DNA of 64,000 nucleotides from Miscanthus floridulus (taxonomy: Eukaryota; Streptophyta; Magnoliopsida; Poales; Poaceae). How positions within the stretch are numbered: the stretch's first letter is position 1; each line of letters begins with the position of its first letter. The position numbers and the translations under genes were made by a program. The stretch covers positions 36,651,835 to 36,715,834 of the forward strand of contig NC_089593.1 in assembly GCF_019320115.1 (NCBI RefSeq), given 5' to 3'. Under the pieces are notes generated by a model. The model saw nothing but the letters and a program-made list of their open reading frames with translations. It made no database searches and was not told the DNA's origin. Shown here piece after piece: positions 11,083 to 20,939 of this stretch.

Positions 11083-12533
11083 TTACCGAAAAAAATCAAA
11101 GAAATAAGTATTCTTCCAAAAGAAGAGATTATTCATAAAAGTCCATCCTAATTCAAAGATTCTCTTGGCTTCCATTCTTTCTGTTATTACTTCCCTTGAC
11201 TTTATGATTGTTGAGAAGAGGAATCTTGGAGGTAGTTGGCCACATCCTAATTGTCTGGCCACCATATTTGGGTAATAGAATTCACAGGTGGATTGCACTA
11301 ACCTCCCATGATGAAATTCGGCTGGTAGAGTGCAAGGTTTGATAAAGGAGTTGAAAATCTCCGTGGATTCTTGACCTGAACAACCAATTTCATAGCTGAA
11401 CTTGCAGGGCAAAGTCAAATTTTCATTTTCTCTGTAAGGAAACCAGAGCACATTGCCGAATCCTTTGAAAAACAGCTTGAAGAAATGACAGACGTCTATG
11501 TCAATGCTTATAGATGATGCTGCTTCTCCATAAGTCTGACAAGCCTTAACCTTTGCTGTACTGCCTTCAGCATAGTTAACTGAAGGAAAACTTAGATTGA
11601 AGAGGCTCACAGAGGTTATCTGATGCATATATAGCTGAAGCCACATTTGAATTAGCCACCAGGGACCATTCACACAAGAGATTTCTCCACCTTGGCGCAT
11701 CTGAAGAGTAATCTGATGCATCATATGATAAACAGACCCTAAAAGATATTTGCCTAGTGGGATCTGAGTGCCTGCAGCTAAGTCTTCAGCCATCACCATG
11801 TGATTCAGGGTTGGTTCATTGGATTTTCCACAGAAGATGAATCTGCATAGCCACATATTCATGAAGGCTTTCAACTCTTTGTTAGAGACAGTGCCAGATG
11901 CATTCATGTAGTTCTGGATGTGTTTGATCCATCCACATCCAGAGCTGACGGCTCTTTGATTACTTTTGCTCTTATACTTATAGGGGTATACTGGCAGTGA
12001 CATGTTCAAGCCAGTCATCATGAACACGTCGGCTAGAGTGATGGTCATCATGCCATGACCAAAGATGAAGGCATTAATAGTGTCAGACCAAAAATGGGAA
12101 GCTGCTATCAAAAGGGAATCGTTTCTGGGTGTTTCTGCTAAAGATAATTCCAGACAATGACTGATGTCTTGACTTTCCCAGTGGCTGCTACTTTTCTCTA
12201 GCATTCTCCTGTACCAATTCCGCCATCCTACGATTGGGGGAAATGGCCAATTCTTGAATGTGTTTGGCCATCGGTTTGGCGAGGTGATCCCAGATTTGAA
12301 GGGGATTCTTTGGGTTTCCTTCTCGATAATTTCGGAAGGGTCAGGATTTCCCATTGGACCGAGGAAATAGGAGTCGAGGTTGGCAGCATAGGGGATCAAA
12401 ATCTGGTTCTTGTATTCCTTTAGAAGGTGATTGAAATCAAAGAGGAATAAGCCAAAAGAGGAACGGGAGGATCAAATGAAAATTGCCGAATATAAGTAAA
12501 GTTTACCTCTGGGATTTCATCCTGGGTCGCCAT
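11083..12533 (-). CDS. Antisense two-exon gene of element I: plant-mobile-domain-like protein
   Basis: Exon 1 is 12533-12507 (ATG and eight more codons, MATQDEIPE), donor GTAAAC. Exon 2 starts at 12417 after TCTAAAG and runs to a stop at 11083-11085. Both are in phase and give about 453 residues with no internal stop. The protein resembles the plant mobile domain (aminotransferase-like) family: W-rich N-terminal part (GWRNWYRRML), ASHFWSDTINAFIF, DVFMMTGLNMSLPVYP, then WLCRFIF and a long C-terminal region. In plants this fold occurs in MAIN/MAIL-type nuclear proteins and in transposons; its role in Tat elements is not known. It lies opposite the direction of gag-pol, between pol and the 3' LTR. 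I see no TATA box between ATG and the LTR, so its promoter may lie in the LTR. Confidence 0.82.
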
Positions 12534-12666
12534 TAAAGATTCGAAGTAGGTCCGAGGTTGCGCTGAAAGCTTGAATTTTTCGGCAGCGGCTGCGGTGATG
12601 AACGGTGCTGACCTAGGAGGAAGAAGGAGCTTGTGGTCAATTTCAGAATAAAACAACCTTTATCCT

Positions 12667-12683
12667 GAAATTGAGGGGGCATG
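12667..12683 (+). other. Polypurine tract of element I
   Basis: GAAATTGAGGGGGCATG directly precedes the TG of the 3' LTR. The purine-rich run primes plus-strand synthesis. Element Y has the closely similar AAAATTGGGGGCATG in the same place. Confidence 0.85.
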
Positions 12684-14058
12684 TGTTAACACTGGATTTT
12701 GGTCGATTCTGGAGGATGACAGGTGGACCCGCATGCGGGAAGAAGGGTGTTCGGCAAACAAAACAAGCGGTCGGCTAAATGCTTGTGCGGTCAGTTACTC
12801 CAGAAGGCGGTGACTCCGTTCGGGAAAGCAGAAGATGGCAGGCGAGGCCGATCGAAAAGATGAAAGTTGTAATAATAAAGGACTCTGAGAGTTTAGAGTA
12901 AGGAATCGTAAGTTTCCAAGTTTGTTTAAAAGTTCCTTTGTAAATTGTAGTCTTCTAGGACTCGTGTTTTGTCTAGGGTATAAATATTGACCCTCGACCA
13001 TTGTAATAGGGGTTCACAACCAAATCAATACAACCGGCCCCGTGCCAACTTTCGAGTCCTTTTGTCGTGTCGTCGAGTTCTTCGAGAGGAGTCATCGATC
13101 CGTCGACCTCCGTAAGTTTCGACAACCTTGTTATCATGTTTAGTATCATGCGGTGGATTTAGACGTGATGCAAGTAGTCTTGTTTGTTTTCAAAGGTCAT
13201 GTGGCGGATCTTTGCTTGACAACCAAGAAGTCTTTGCTTATGCTTTGTTTATGAGTAGATACCGTGCGGCAGGCGTTTGCTCAATATGCTTAGTGAAAGC
13301 AAGATAGTTATCGGCTCTATTAGATATGGCAAATCTAAATAGATTCATTAAGTTATCCAGTGTTGCATGTTTTAAACATTTTATATATTTGTAACACACT
13401 TCTGCCCAATCTAGATTGATATTGTTCGGCTCTCTCTCTCTCTCTCTTATGGTTTTATTCGTGTTTCAACAATAATTGCTTTTCATATTACCTTTGCAAA
13501 TAGATAACACGCTTATAATGGCTGAATTATTTTAATCTAGATTGTCACATGTCGCGGGTTCATGCATGTTAATCACGTTTAAGCTTTAAAGAAACCAGGT
13601 GTCGTGCGGCAGATGCAGGTTTTAGATTAGTTTAATCGTTTTTATTTGCACGTTCCTTCTTCATGGACCCCAATTCGGCTGGACTGCCGAGCTTGGTTAT
13701 GCATTAATTCTTAATCAATTTCACTTGTTCAAACATGTCTTCCCATGCACATGTATTCGGCAATCAGGTCTTTACGTGCATTTATCTTATGATTAGCTGA
13801 ATGGTTTATGAACTTGTTGGCAGACAGCTCTCTATAGCCGCATGTCGTTGTAAGTGGCTTCAGGGCCGTATATGTGGAACTGTCTGGTCTCACCCGACAT
13901 GTTCCGGTTTGACATTTAATTGTTTTATCCCTTGTTAGTTTCTTCAGGTCAAACTGACTGGCACGCTTCCGGATCACAAAGCACCCGGGAATCCGATTGA
14001 AGCCACGCTTTTCGGCTTGCTATGTGTGAGGCACAGTGCGTCACATTTTGTGTCAACA
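12684..14058 (+). repeat. 3' LTR of element I
   Basis: Direct repeat of 3374-4744. About 20 substitutions are visible by eye, all transitions, plus a longer (CT)n run near 13430. TATA box at 12979-12986. Confidence 0.92.
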
Positions 14059-14083
14059 CACTTTTTGGCATCCCACCCGCGGG
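14059..14083 (+). other. Abnormal right junction of element I
   Basis: After the LTR end CAACA the sequence continues CACTTTTTGGCA, identical to the 12 bases that follow the 5' LTR (leader plus first five bases of the primer-binding site). Then come four bases, TCCC, and then ACCCGCGGG, which also occurs immediately left of the 5' LTR at 3365-3373. A normal integration would show the LTR end followed at once by a 5-bp duplication. Confidence 0.75.
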
Positions 14084-16439
14084 GCTCGGGTCGCACCCGC
14101 ACAAGGGCCGAGCTTCCCTCGTCTAAGAACGGTGCCGGCTGCTCCACGGCATCGGTCTCCTCAGCGCCGACCACCTCCCGCGCCCGGGAAGTATCGTCGG
14201 AGGAGATCGGATAGACCTCCGTCTCCCGGGCACTCTCCCGCAACAACGGCGGGCCCTGAGCCAAGGGCACGGCCGAGGCCTCCGCCGCCTGCATCTCCGC
14301 CTCCTGCGCAGACGGCCTCGCTGCCATCACGATGGCCGTGGTGACCTCGGGGGCTCTAGCCTCTGCAATCACGGCCTCGGCGGTCTCGGGGGCTCCGGCT
14401 TCCGTCATTGTGGCCTTGGCAGATGCAGAAGCGCCGACCGCGGACACTGCGGCCTCAGCGGTCATGGGCGCCGGGGCCTCCATCGCCTCAGCCCCAGAGG
14501 CCCCGGGAGCCTCGGCAACAAAGGGCACGATGGCCCCATCCGACCGTGTAGGGGCCGCCTCGGCAACCCTTCCTTGGGCAGCCGGTTCCTTTGGGTCGAC
14601 CCTCGCCGACGCCGCACCGCGTTGGATGGCAGCTTGTGCCTCCGCCACCCAGTGGGCAGAGGAGCCGGGGCTCGCCTTAAGCGCTTTAAGGGGCGCCAAG
14701 GGGAGGTCGCCCGCAGGCCGCTTCCGACTAAAGAAAATCAACCTATAGGGTCAGCACGAGACCAAAAAAGTGAACGGAAGACACCATAACCCCACCAAAA
14801 ATACACTTACTTCGAATGGGGCAGCCCCAGCTTCGCCACGGCAAACCTCATCCGTGACGGCGGAGGCGGCGGCAGTGGCGCCGCATCCGCATCCATCGGC
14901 GCCGGTCGGTCCTCAGCGGACCCCGATGCCCCTTCAGTCCTCTGCGGGGTCGGTGGCGTCGCCTCCACTGCCACTGTCTCCATCGCGACCGCTGAGCTTA
15001 CCGGGCTGACGGCGCGTTTGCCTAACGACCGCGCCTCGGGCATGTCGGCCTCAGCCCCGGAGGGGGCCACCGCCGGCCCTAGGTCTGCTTCTGCTCCCCT
15101 TCCCAAGGGTGCCGGGCTGCTTGCCGACGCCCTGGGCGCCACCTCCACGATGTCTGGAAGGTGGTCTAGGGGGCCTCGCCCCACCTCGCCCTTGTCATTC
15201 CCGTCCGAGGCCTCCGTCGACAACAACGTCGACGGGGATTCCTCCAACGGGAGACCATCCTTCCGTTGCTGACGGCGGTGCTTATCCAACGCCTCGCGCG
15301 CAAGGATGTGCCTCGTGCGCTTCACCGCCTTAGCATCCTTTCGCTTCTTCTGCGCGTCGGTGTGAGCGCGGTTGATCGCCCGCTGCCCCACGTCCTCGGG
15401 AACGGGCGGCGGGGAGGAGCGCACGTCCCTCATCCCCTGAAGAAATGACAAATGCACATAAGGAAACAAGGGATAAAGGGAGGCTAAGGAGGTTCAGAGG
15501 CTACAGCGGCACTCGACTTACCAGCGAAAGGAACCCCCGCGACGGACGCATCGCGAAGGGGGTCAGGTTGCCACCCCTCAACTTCACATCTACCGTCTCC
15601 CCCACCCGACGGTGAATTTCCTCGTCGGAGAGGGCGGAGGAAGACATCCGGGTGCCTTCGACGGGCTCACCCAGCCTCATCTCGAACAGCCGCCGCCGCC
15701 GAGCCATCAGCGGCAGCACCCTCCGGCGGTGGAAGGCGGCCATGACCGCAGCGACGGTGAGGCCATGATTCCGCAGCCTCGCCAGTCCCTCTAGGAGCGG
15801 CTCCAGCTTGGGCTGGTCGACCTTTGGGATGCCCCACTTCCATTTCTCTGGGCAACTCTCCACAATCCGCCTAGTATAAGGGGGAAGTCCTCCATTGTCG
15901 TTATGGAGGTAGAACCAACTCGTGTACCATCGGCGGTTGGAGGATGCGAGTTGGGCCGGAATGTAGAGGTGCAGGCGGTCCTGACGCACTTGGAGAGTGT
16001 AGCCTCTGGCCCTCGATGCCTTCCTCTTTCCTGACGTGCCCGTCGGCTTGGTAGTATGCCCCGCCCAGAACAGGTGGAGCCACAAATCCCAATGGGGAGC
16101 GATCCCCAAATACCCCTCGCAGACGGCAACGAAGATAGCCGCCTGAGCGATGGAGTTGGGATTAAAATTGTGGAGCTCCACGCCGTAGTAGTGCGGGAGC
16201 GCCTGCATGAACCGGTCCGCCGGAACGCCGAGGCCGCGCTCGTGGAAGGAGACGAAGCTAATGACGTAGCCGTCACGGGGCCTCGGCTCCAGCTCACCGT
16301 ACGGAGCAATCCACTCTGGCCTGCTAAGGTCTGTCACCGGGCGGAGGAGTCCACCGTCGATAAGCGACTGGAGCATCTCCTCGGTGACGTCCGGCGGATC
16401 CCAAGGGTCCGCCTCGACAATGATGATGTTGCCGGCCAT
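14074..16439 (-). pseudogene. Antisense gene of O, exons 1-3 (5' half)
   Basis: The ATG is at 16439-16437. Exon 1 is 16439-15522 (306 codons), exon 2 is 15436-14811, and exon 3 starts at 14727 and is cut by element I at about 14080. Donors are GTAAGT in both introns; acceptors are TTCTTCAG and TTTCTTTAG; phases agree. Exon 1 resembles the 'putative gypsy type transposon' domain (Pfam Transposase_28 type): FVSFHERGLGVPADRFM, LHNFNPNSIAQAAIFVAVCEGYLGI, LFWAGHT, WYTSWFYLHN. Exons 2-3 are Ala/Pro/Glu-rich and low complexity. The gene continues at 3373-1981. The two halves meet one base out of frame at the insertion, so the gene was probably already imperfect, or the junction lost or gained bases. 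Confidence 0.82.
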
Positions 16440-16913
16440 GAGTGCGATGGAGGAATCGGGCGCGGCGGTGAGTCCTTCTCTCTCCCTCCACGCTCTCGCT
16501 TTTTTCTCGCTTTCTCCCTAGGCTCGCTCTTCTCTCCTCTTCTCCCCGGCACCCGCTGCTCTGGCGATGGCTCGACGGAGGTGGCATGCAAGGTAAGACA
16601 AGGAGGGACGAGACTCTTCGGGTATTTATGCAGGGAGGAGGTGAAACGAACAGGCGATGAAATCGGGGAGGTTTTCCCCGTCCGACGCGGTTAACCACGA
16701 GCCGATTTTGGCGGCCCACACGCCCATGTCTCCCGCATTAAATGTGAGGACAGTTACGTCTTGTCCATCACGTCGCGCTCGGCCACTACGGCAGTAGGCG
16801 TCGGTTCGCCTCCCCACGAAACCGCCTCAAAAGGCGCACCACCCGCGGCCGAGCCGATAGGGAAGATATTTCCCACGGCCTGTTCCTTTCATAGGAAGGA
16901 ACCAGGCTCTGAG
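16440..16913 (-). promoter_or_regulatory. Upstream region and TATA-like box of O antisense gene
   Basis: On the minus strand GCATAAATACCCG (ATAAATA at 16629-16623) lies about 185 bp upstream of the ATG at 16439. A similar box, TATAAATACC, lies upstream of the antisense gene in element Y (25514-25521). The interval between box and ATG is pyrimidine/purine-biased and has no other ATG in the gene frame that I can support. No gene is seen in the rest of the interval. Confidence 0.5.
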
Positions 16914-18215
16914 CCTATTACGATCCAGGGGTTCGAAGGCTGGACCCCAAAGGGTTTCGACAGCCGCCCCAGGATAATAGAGTCAAGGGCGACTGCGGGC
17001 GAGCCTGTACGGGGCCGAGACCCAAACGAGCGAAACGCTTGGAACGCCCAAAGTTGTGTCCGAGACAGGCAGGAAAGTATCTGAATGGGATCCCACCGTA
17101 GGGAGGCACCGAGCCACCGAGGCCCAACGAACGGCCTCGGCACCCACTAGAGAAATCCGCTGGTACTCTTGGAGTGTGTCTCTAGACTGCTAGCCGTCCC
17201 CTAATGAACGGGGTTCGGGCCTCCACTCGGACTACCCGATAACAGCTCACGGGGAGTGCCACCGCTCGTGCCCATCGAGGGTAGCGAGGCACATTCCACC
17301 CCTCCTTCCGAGCAAAAAGGAAGCACGAGGGTAGCATAAAAAGTCAGGGGAACCCCTGACGGCCTTCTCGCCCTATGCAGAGGCTAGGGGGCTCCTCCTA
17401 CAAATATGCCGAGACCCCACAACCCGGGCTCACGCCCAAAGGGGCCTCGGCAAACAAACCCTCACGCGCGAGGGGCGTATGAAAAGTCAGGAGAACTCCC
17501 GACGGCCCTCTCACGCAGAAGGCTAGGGTCTCTTCCTACAACCTTGCCGAGACCAGAATGGGCTCGGCAAACTAACCCTCTGTCCGAACGAAAAGGACAT
17601 GTGAAGATCAGATGAAAGGGCCAGAACACCCAAGACAAAGACGAACAGTCCGAAACCACGCTAGAAGTTTCACTACAAACATGATAAAAAGGGCACCGAG
17701 CCCGTTACGGTCCAGGGGTTCGAAGGCTGGGCCTCCAACAGGTTTCGACAGTTGCCCTAGGGCAACAGAGTCAGGGACGACAGCGAGGCGAGCCTACGAA
17801 TGGCCTAGGCCCGAGCGAACGGTCGCTCGGGGTGCCCTAAGTCGTGTCCGAGACCGGCGGGGAAGTATCCGAATGGGATCCCACCGTAGGGAGGCACCGA
17901 GCCACCGAGGCCTGCGAACGGCCTCGGCACCCACTAGAGAAACCCCCTGGTACTCTTGGAGTGCGTCTCTGGACCACTAGCCGTCCCCCAGCGAACGGGG
18001 CTCGGGCCTCCACCCGGACTACCCGCTAACAGCTCACCGGAAGTGTCCACGCTCATGCCCATCGAGGGTAGCCTGGCACATTCCACCCCTCCTTCCAAAC
18101 AAAAGGAAGCGTGAGGGTCATACCCAAAGTTAGGGGACCCCTGATGAACCTCTCGCTCCATGCGGAGGCTAGAGGGCTTCTTCCTGTAGCCTCGCCGAGA
18201 CCCCCGCAACCCGAA
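16914..18215. repeat. Two ~510-bp imperfect direct repeats, period ~787 bp, in O spacer
   Basis: 16914-17425 and 17701-18215 align throughout. Shared blocks include CCAGGGGTTCGAAGGCTGG, GGGATCCCACCGTAGGGAGG, CACCGAGCCACCGAGGC and CCACTAGAGAAA. A smaller repeat unit (AAAGTCAGG ... GCCGAGACC ... CTCGGCAAAC) occurs at about 17338-17460 and again at 17480-17590, between the two large copies. The block lies between the antisense promoter and the 3' LTR. It has no coding signal; the open frames are GC-rich by-products. Confidence 0.85.
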
Positions 18216-18439
18216 CATGCGCTTGGAGGCTCAGCAAATGCAATAAGAACTACTCGTTCAAACATGAAAATAAAGAAAGCCCCTGGAGGAGTAACTCCAC
18301 TCCTCCGGGGGCTCGAGGGCTACACCCGGCGGGTGCGCTCGCGCACACCCACCGGAACCTCAAAAAAACAAACCCCAATTCCTACGGGGCAGGTATAAAC
18401 CAAGCCTCGGCAAACCCTCAGGGGGAGTGCACGCACTCC

Positions 18440-18459
18440 CCCCGAGGCTCGGGGGCTAC
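18440..18459 (+). other. Polypurine-like tract before O 3' LTR
   Basis: CGAGGCTCGGGGGCTAC stands directly before TGTCAGG. It is less pure than that of element I but in the correct place. Confidence 0.6.
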
Positions 18460-19731
18460 TGTCAGGTACCTTAGGATGGGGTACCCCCAGCAAAACATCA
18501 AACGGGTTGCCAAGGTCTCATCCAAAAATAATAAAAGCAAGAAGGTAAGTTGTGGGCCCCTCCTCCACCGTGACCGAGCCCACTGGGTCCTCCCCCTCCT
18601 CGCTTCGAGCCTCGAGCAGGAGGCCTCAGCATCCTGACGCCAACTCCGCTTTGCGCGAGGCCCCCCTGGGAAGGCCTTGGCAGGAAACACCGCCTCCGCC
18701 TCGCCCGAGGCTCTCCATGAAAGGCCTCGGCAGGAGGCGCATTCTCCATATCGCTCGAGGCCGGCTCGTCCGCGGTCCGTCACCCCCCGCCTCGGCTGAC
18801 CCTCCCGACAGCGAGTCACGTCTCATTAATACTTTCAACCACTCCCGCAATCTCAGCCGGACAGTGGCTCAGCATCACAGAATGGCCGACGCGACCCAAA
18901 GTCGCATCAGCGCCATATCGGCCGGGACAGGGCACGGCGGGGATTACTGGCCACTGTGTCCCAGCACTGTGTCCACGATCAGCGCCTAGGGTAGGGTATG
19001 ACTGGGGTTACCGGCCACTATGTCCTAACGCTGCACCCACGACCCGCCGCCCGCTCAAGGCCTCGGCACTGTACATCGGGGCCTCAGCAATCTCGGGGTT
19101 CATGCCTACTGAGACCCCCCACCGTAGTACAAGCCTCAGCACCGACCGGGCCTCAGCCTCACGCACAATCTATCCACCACGGCTTGCACGTTCGCCGCCA
19201 CGTCCGCTCCGAGACATTCCCAGGGCTCCCACGACGCACAGGATCTGATGGGGACAACCACGCCGCCCCCATACTTCAAGGACGGATCACTCCTATGACC
19301 ACGCCGCAACAGGAACAGGCCACAGGGTTTGGACGTGCCGCTCCTATTAGCACGACACCGCATAGTGAAACATGTACTGACCTCGTCCTCCCTTCAACTA
19401 TAAAAGGAGAGGACTTGGGCCACTTAGGGGGGGGCACCGGATAACACACACACACACGCACATTCCAACCGCTTGAGAGCAACGTCTCAGACAGCCCACA
19501 CGACACCCTGCCGAGACCTGGGACTAGTTCCCTCTCTCCCTTAGCTTGTAAGCCCCTACTACGAGCACTTCGGTGCAAGGAATACAAGTTCGATCTCTCA
19601 GACTTGACGTAGGGCGCCAATTGCCCGAACCAGTATAAACCTTATGTCTCTTTGCATCACCATCCGGAATCGGGAGCACGCAGAACAAATTCACTAGTCG
19701 GTCGAGGACCCCCTGGTCCGGAACACCGACA
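18460..19731 (+). repeat. 3' LTR of element O
   Basis: Begins TGTCAGGTACC and ends GGAACACCGACA, with TGTC/GACA inverted termini. Length 1272 bp. It contains a TATA box at 19399-19405 and a short (CA)n run near 19445. The partner LTR is outside the window, so the borders rest on terminal motifs and context only. Open frames here on either strand are not protein-like. Confidence 0.8.
19399..19405 (+). promoter_or_regulatory. TATA box of O LTR
   Basis: TATAAAA in the context AACTATAAAAGGAGAG, about 940 bp into the LTR; a typical retrotransposon core promoter. Confidence 0.75.
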
Positions 19732-20432
19732 AGTACGCACACGGATGCCATAAAGATCGAGTAGCTACGGAAGGAGCATGACAACGCCCAACTGTGGATC
19801 GACCTCCTGGAGGGCGAGCTCTAGGGCGAGAAGGATCTAAAGGTCATGGCAAATGTGATGACCACTAGACATGCCATGGAGGTCAGCCAGCACCTAGAGC
19901 AGGCTCAAAACTTATAGGCCAAGGTGGCTGGCGGTGTGACGAGGCGCGCAAGCTCCAGGCGGACATGGATGGTAAGCCCCTTGTCTTCCTTTGTTGTCCT
20001 TCTCTCTAGGATCCACGCCAGGCTTTCCGACATGGCTGATATGTGTTTTGGGCAGGTCTTGATCATAGGCTCAGGGTAGAGGTCACGAAGAGCCACAGCT
20101 TGGAGAAGGAGCTCGGTGAGGTGAAGGCCTCCCTCCTAAAGGAGAGCAATGAGCACGATGTGCTGCGCGTTGCTGTCTAGCTAGTTTGTGATGACCTCGA
20201 GCTGGCCCCAACACAAGAGATGAGCATGCTCATGGTCCATGCCATTTGGATCATAGATCAGGCATGCGAGATGGCGAGGGATGCACTCCGCTTCAGCGTT
20301 CATCGATCGTTCATGATCGCTCGTTCTCACTATGAGAACATTGATCTAGAGGCGATGAGCCAGGGATTCACGCCTGGTTACTCCAACGCCGAGCTAGAGG
20401 ACATTGAAAAGGAGGTGGCCCCTCTGGTGTAG
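19732..20432 (+). pseudogene. Antisense gene of X, last two exons
   Basis: Exon 19732-19971 (truncated at left by O), donor GTAAGC; acceptor TTTTGGGCAG; last exon 20056-20432, phases matching. The product is coiled-coil-like (SLEKELGEVKASLLKESNEHD), followed by the same C-terminal module as in O (ARSHYENIDLEAMSQGFTPGY). In-frame stops occur in the first exon and at 20178-20180. It is the counterpart of exons 6-7 of the O antisense gene. The shared C-terminal block indicates a protein family of its own carried by several Tat elements. Confidence 0.78.
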
Positions 20433-20506
20433 GATTTATCTGCCAAGATGGAGGATGAGATCATCCTCCCAAAAAATTAGTTAGCTAGGCCAAATAGTGA
20501 CCTTGT

Positions 20507-20512
20507 AATAAA
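20507..20512 (+). terminator. Polyadenylation signal of X antisense gene
   Basis: AATAAA in a T/A-rich context, 75 bp after the stop of the antisense gene at 20432. Confidence 0.5.
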
Positions 20513-20939
20513 TGGATAGATTTTAATTTCTGCTATGGTTGAACAATCTTTTGGTTCTTCGTCCTTTTTTTATAAAAAGCTTAATGTGTTCTCACCCTTT
20601 CTGTGGTTAAGACTATAAAGCTTGGGATGCGGGCAAAACAACTCTGATCACGCTGATGAGCAAAAATGTCATAGCCGCTAGGACGTAGGTTTCTTGCAGT
20701 CTGACCAGTTTTACTTAGGGTTTGTTTCCATAGCCCTTACTTTGATATCTTAACGTAAGGGAGGGTCGGGCACAAAGAATGTCTCTGAGTAGATATACCC
20801 TTATTAGCCCCTGAGTGATGCCCGACCCCCTACCATTGTTGGGGTCGGGTGTCACTAAAGATAGAGAGAACGATAGCGAAACTGATAAGAGAAAACATTT
20901 TTGTATTTTAGAAATATCATTCTTAAGCATATGCATAGG
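20513..20939. other. Spacer of X between antisense gene and pol, no gene
   Basis: AT-rich interval between two convergent coding ends. A pair GGTCGGGC / TTGGGGTCGGGTGTC flanks a short block near 20765-20850. No conserved frame is seen. Confidence 0.5.

Larger units (their letters stand above)
3374..14058 (+). mobile_element. Element I: complete nested Tat-lineage Ty3/gypsy retrotransposon
   Basis: Two near-identical direct repeats (3374-4744 and 12684-14058) bracket a primer-binding site, gag, protease, RT, RNase H, a second RNase H, integrase, an antisense gene and a polypurine tract. The second RNase H and the antisense plant-mobile-domain-like gene place it in the Tat lineage. The element lies inside the antisense gene of O, which reads on both sides. 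The flanks share ACCCGCGGG rather than a clean 5-bp duplication, and the 3' end carries extra bases (see junction entry). By eye about 20 substitutions separate the LTRs, roughly 1.5%, so insertion was fairly recent. Confidence 0.95.
1..19731 (+). mobile_element. Element O: GC-rich Tat-lineage Ty3/gypsy retrotransposon (5' part outside window)
   Basis: The integrase end of pol, an antisense multi-exon gene, a long repeat-rich spacer, a short purine tract and a TG...CA LTR follow one another on the plus strand. This is the order known for grass Tat-type elements. The 5' LTR, gag and most of pol lie left of position 1, so the left target duplication cannot be checked; the right flank after the LTR is AGTAC. 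Element I (3374-14058) is inserted into it. The sequence to the right (element X) is a different Tat remnant, so O probably inserted into X. The copy is decayed, with in-frame stops in both pol and the antisense gene. Confidence 0.85.

Noticed and set aside
14332..14748. Ala/Ser-rich plus-strand frame in O
   Set aside because: Complement of low-complexity exon 3 of the antisense gene.
16056..16694. 212-codon plus-strand frame
   Set aside because: Complement of exon 1 of the antisense gene and its upstream region; GC-rich sequence gives long chance frames.
18418..18850. Arg/Gly-rich minus-strand frames in the O LTR
   Set aside because: They lie in LTR sequence with no similarity to a known product, and several overlapping frames are open because of GC content.
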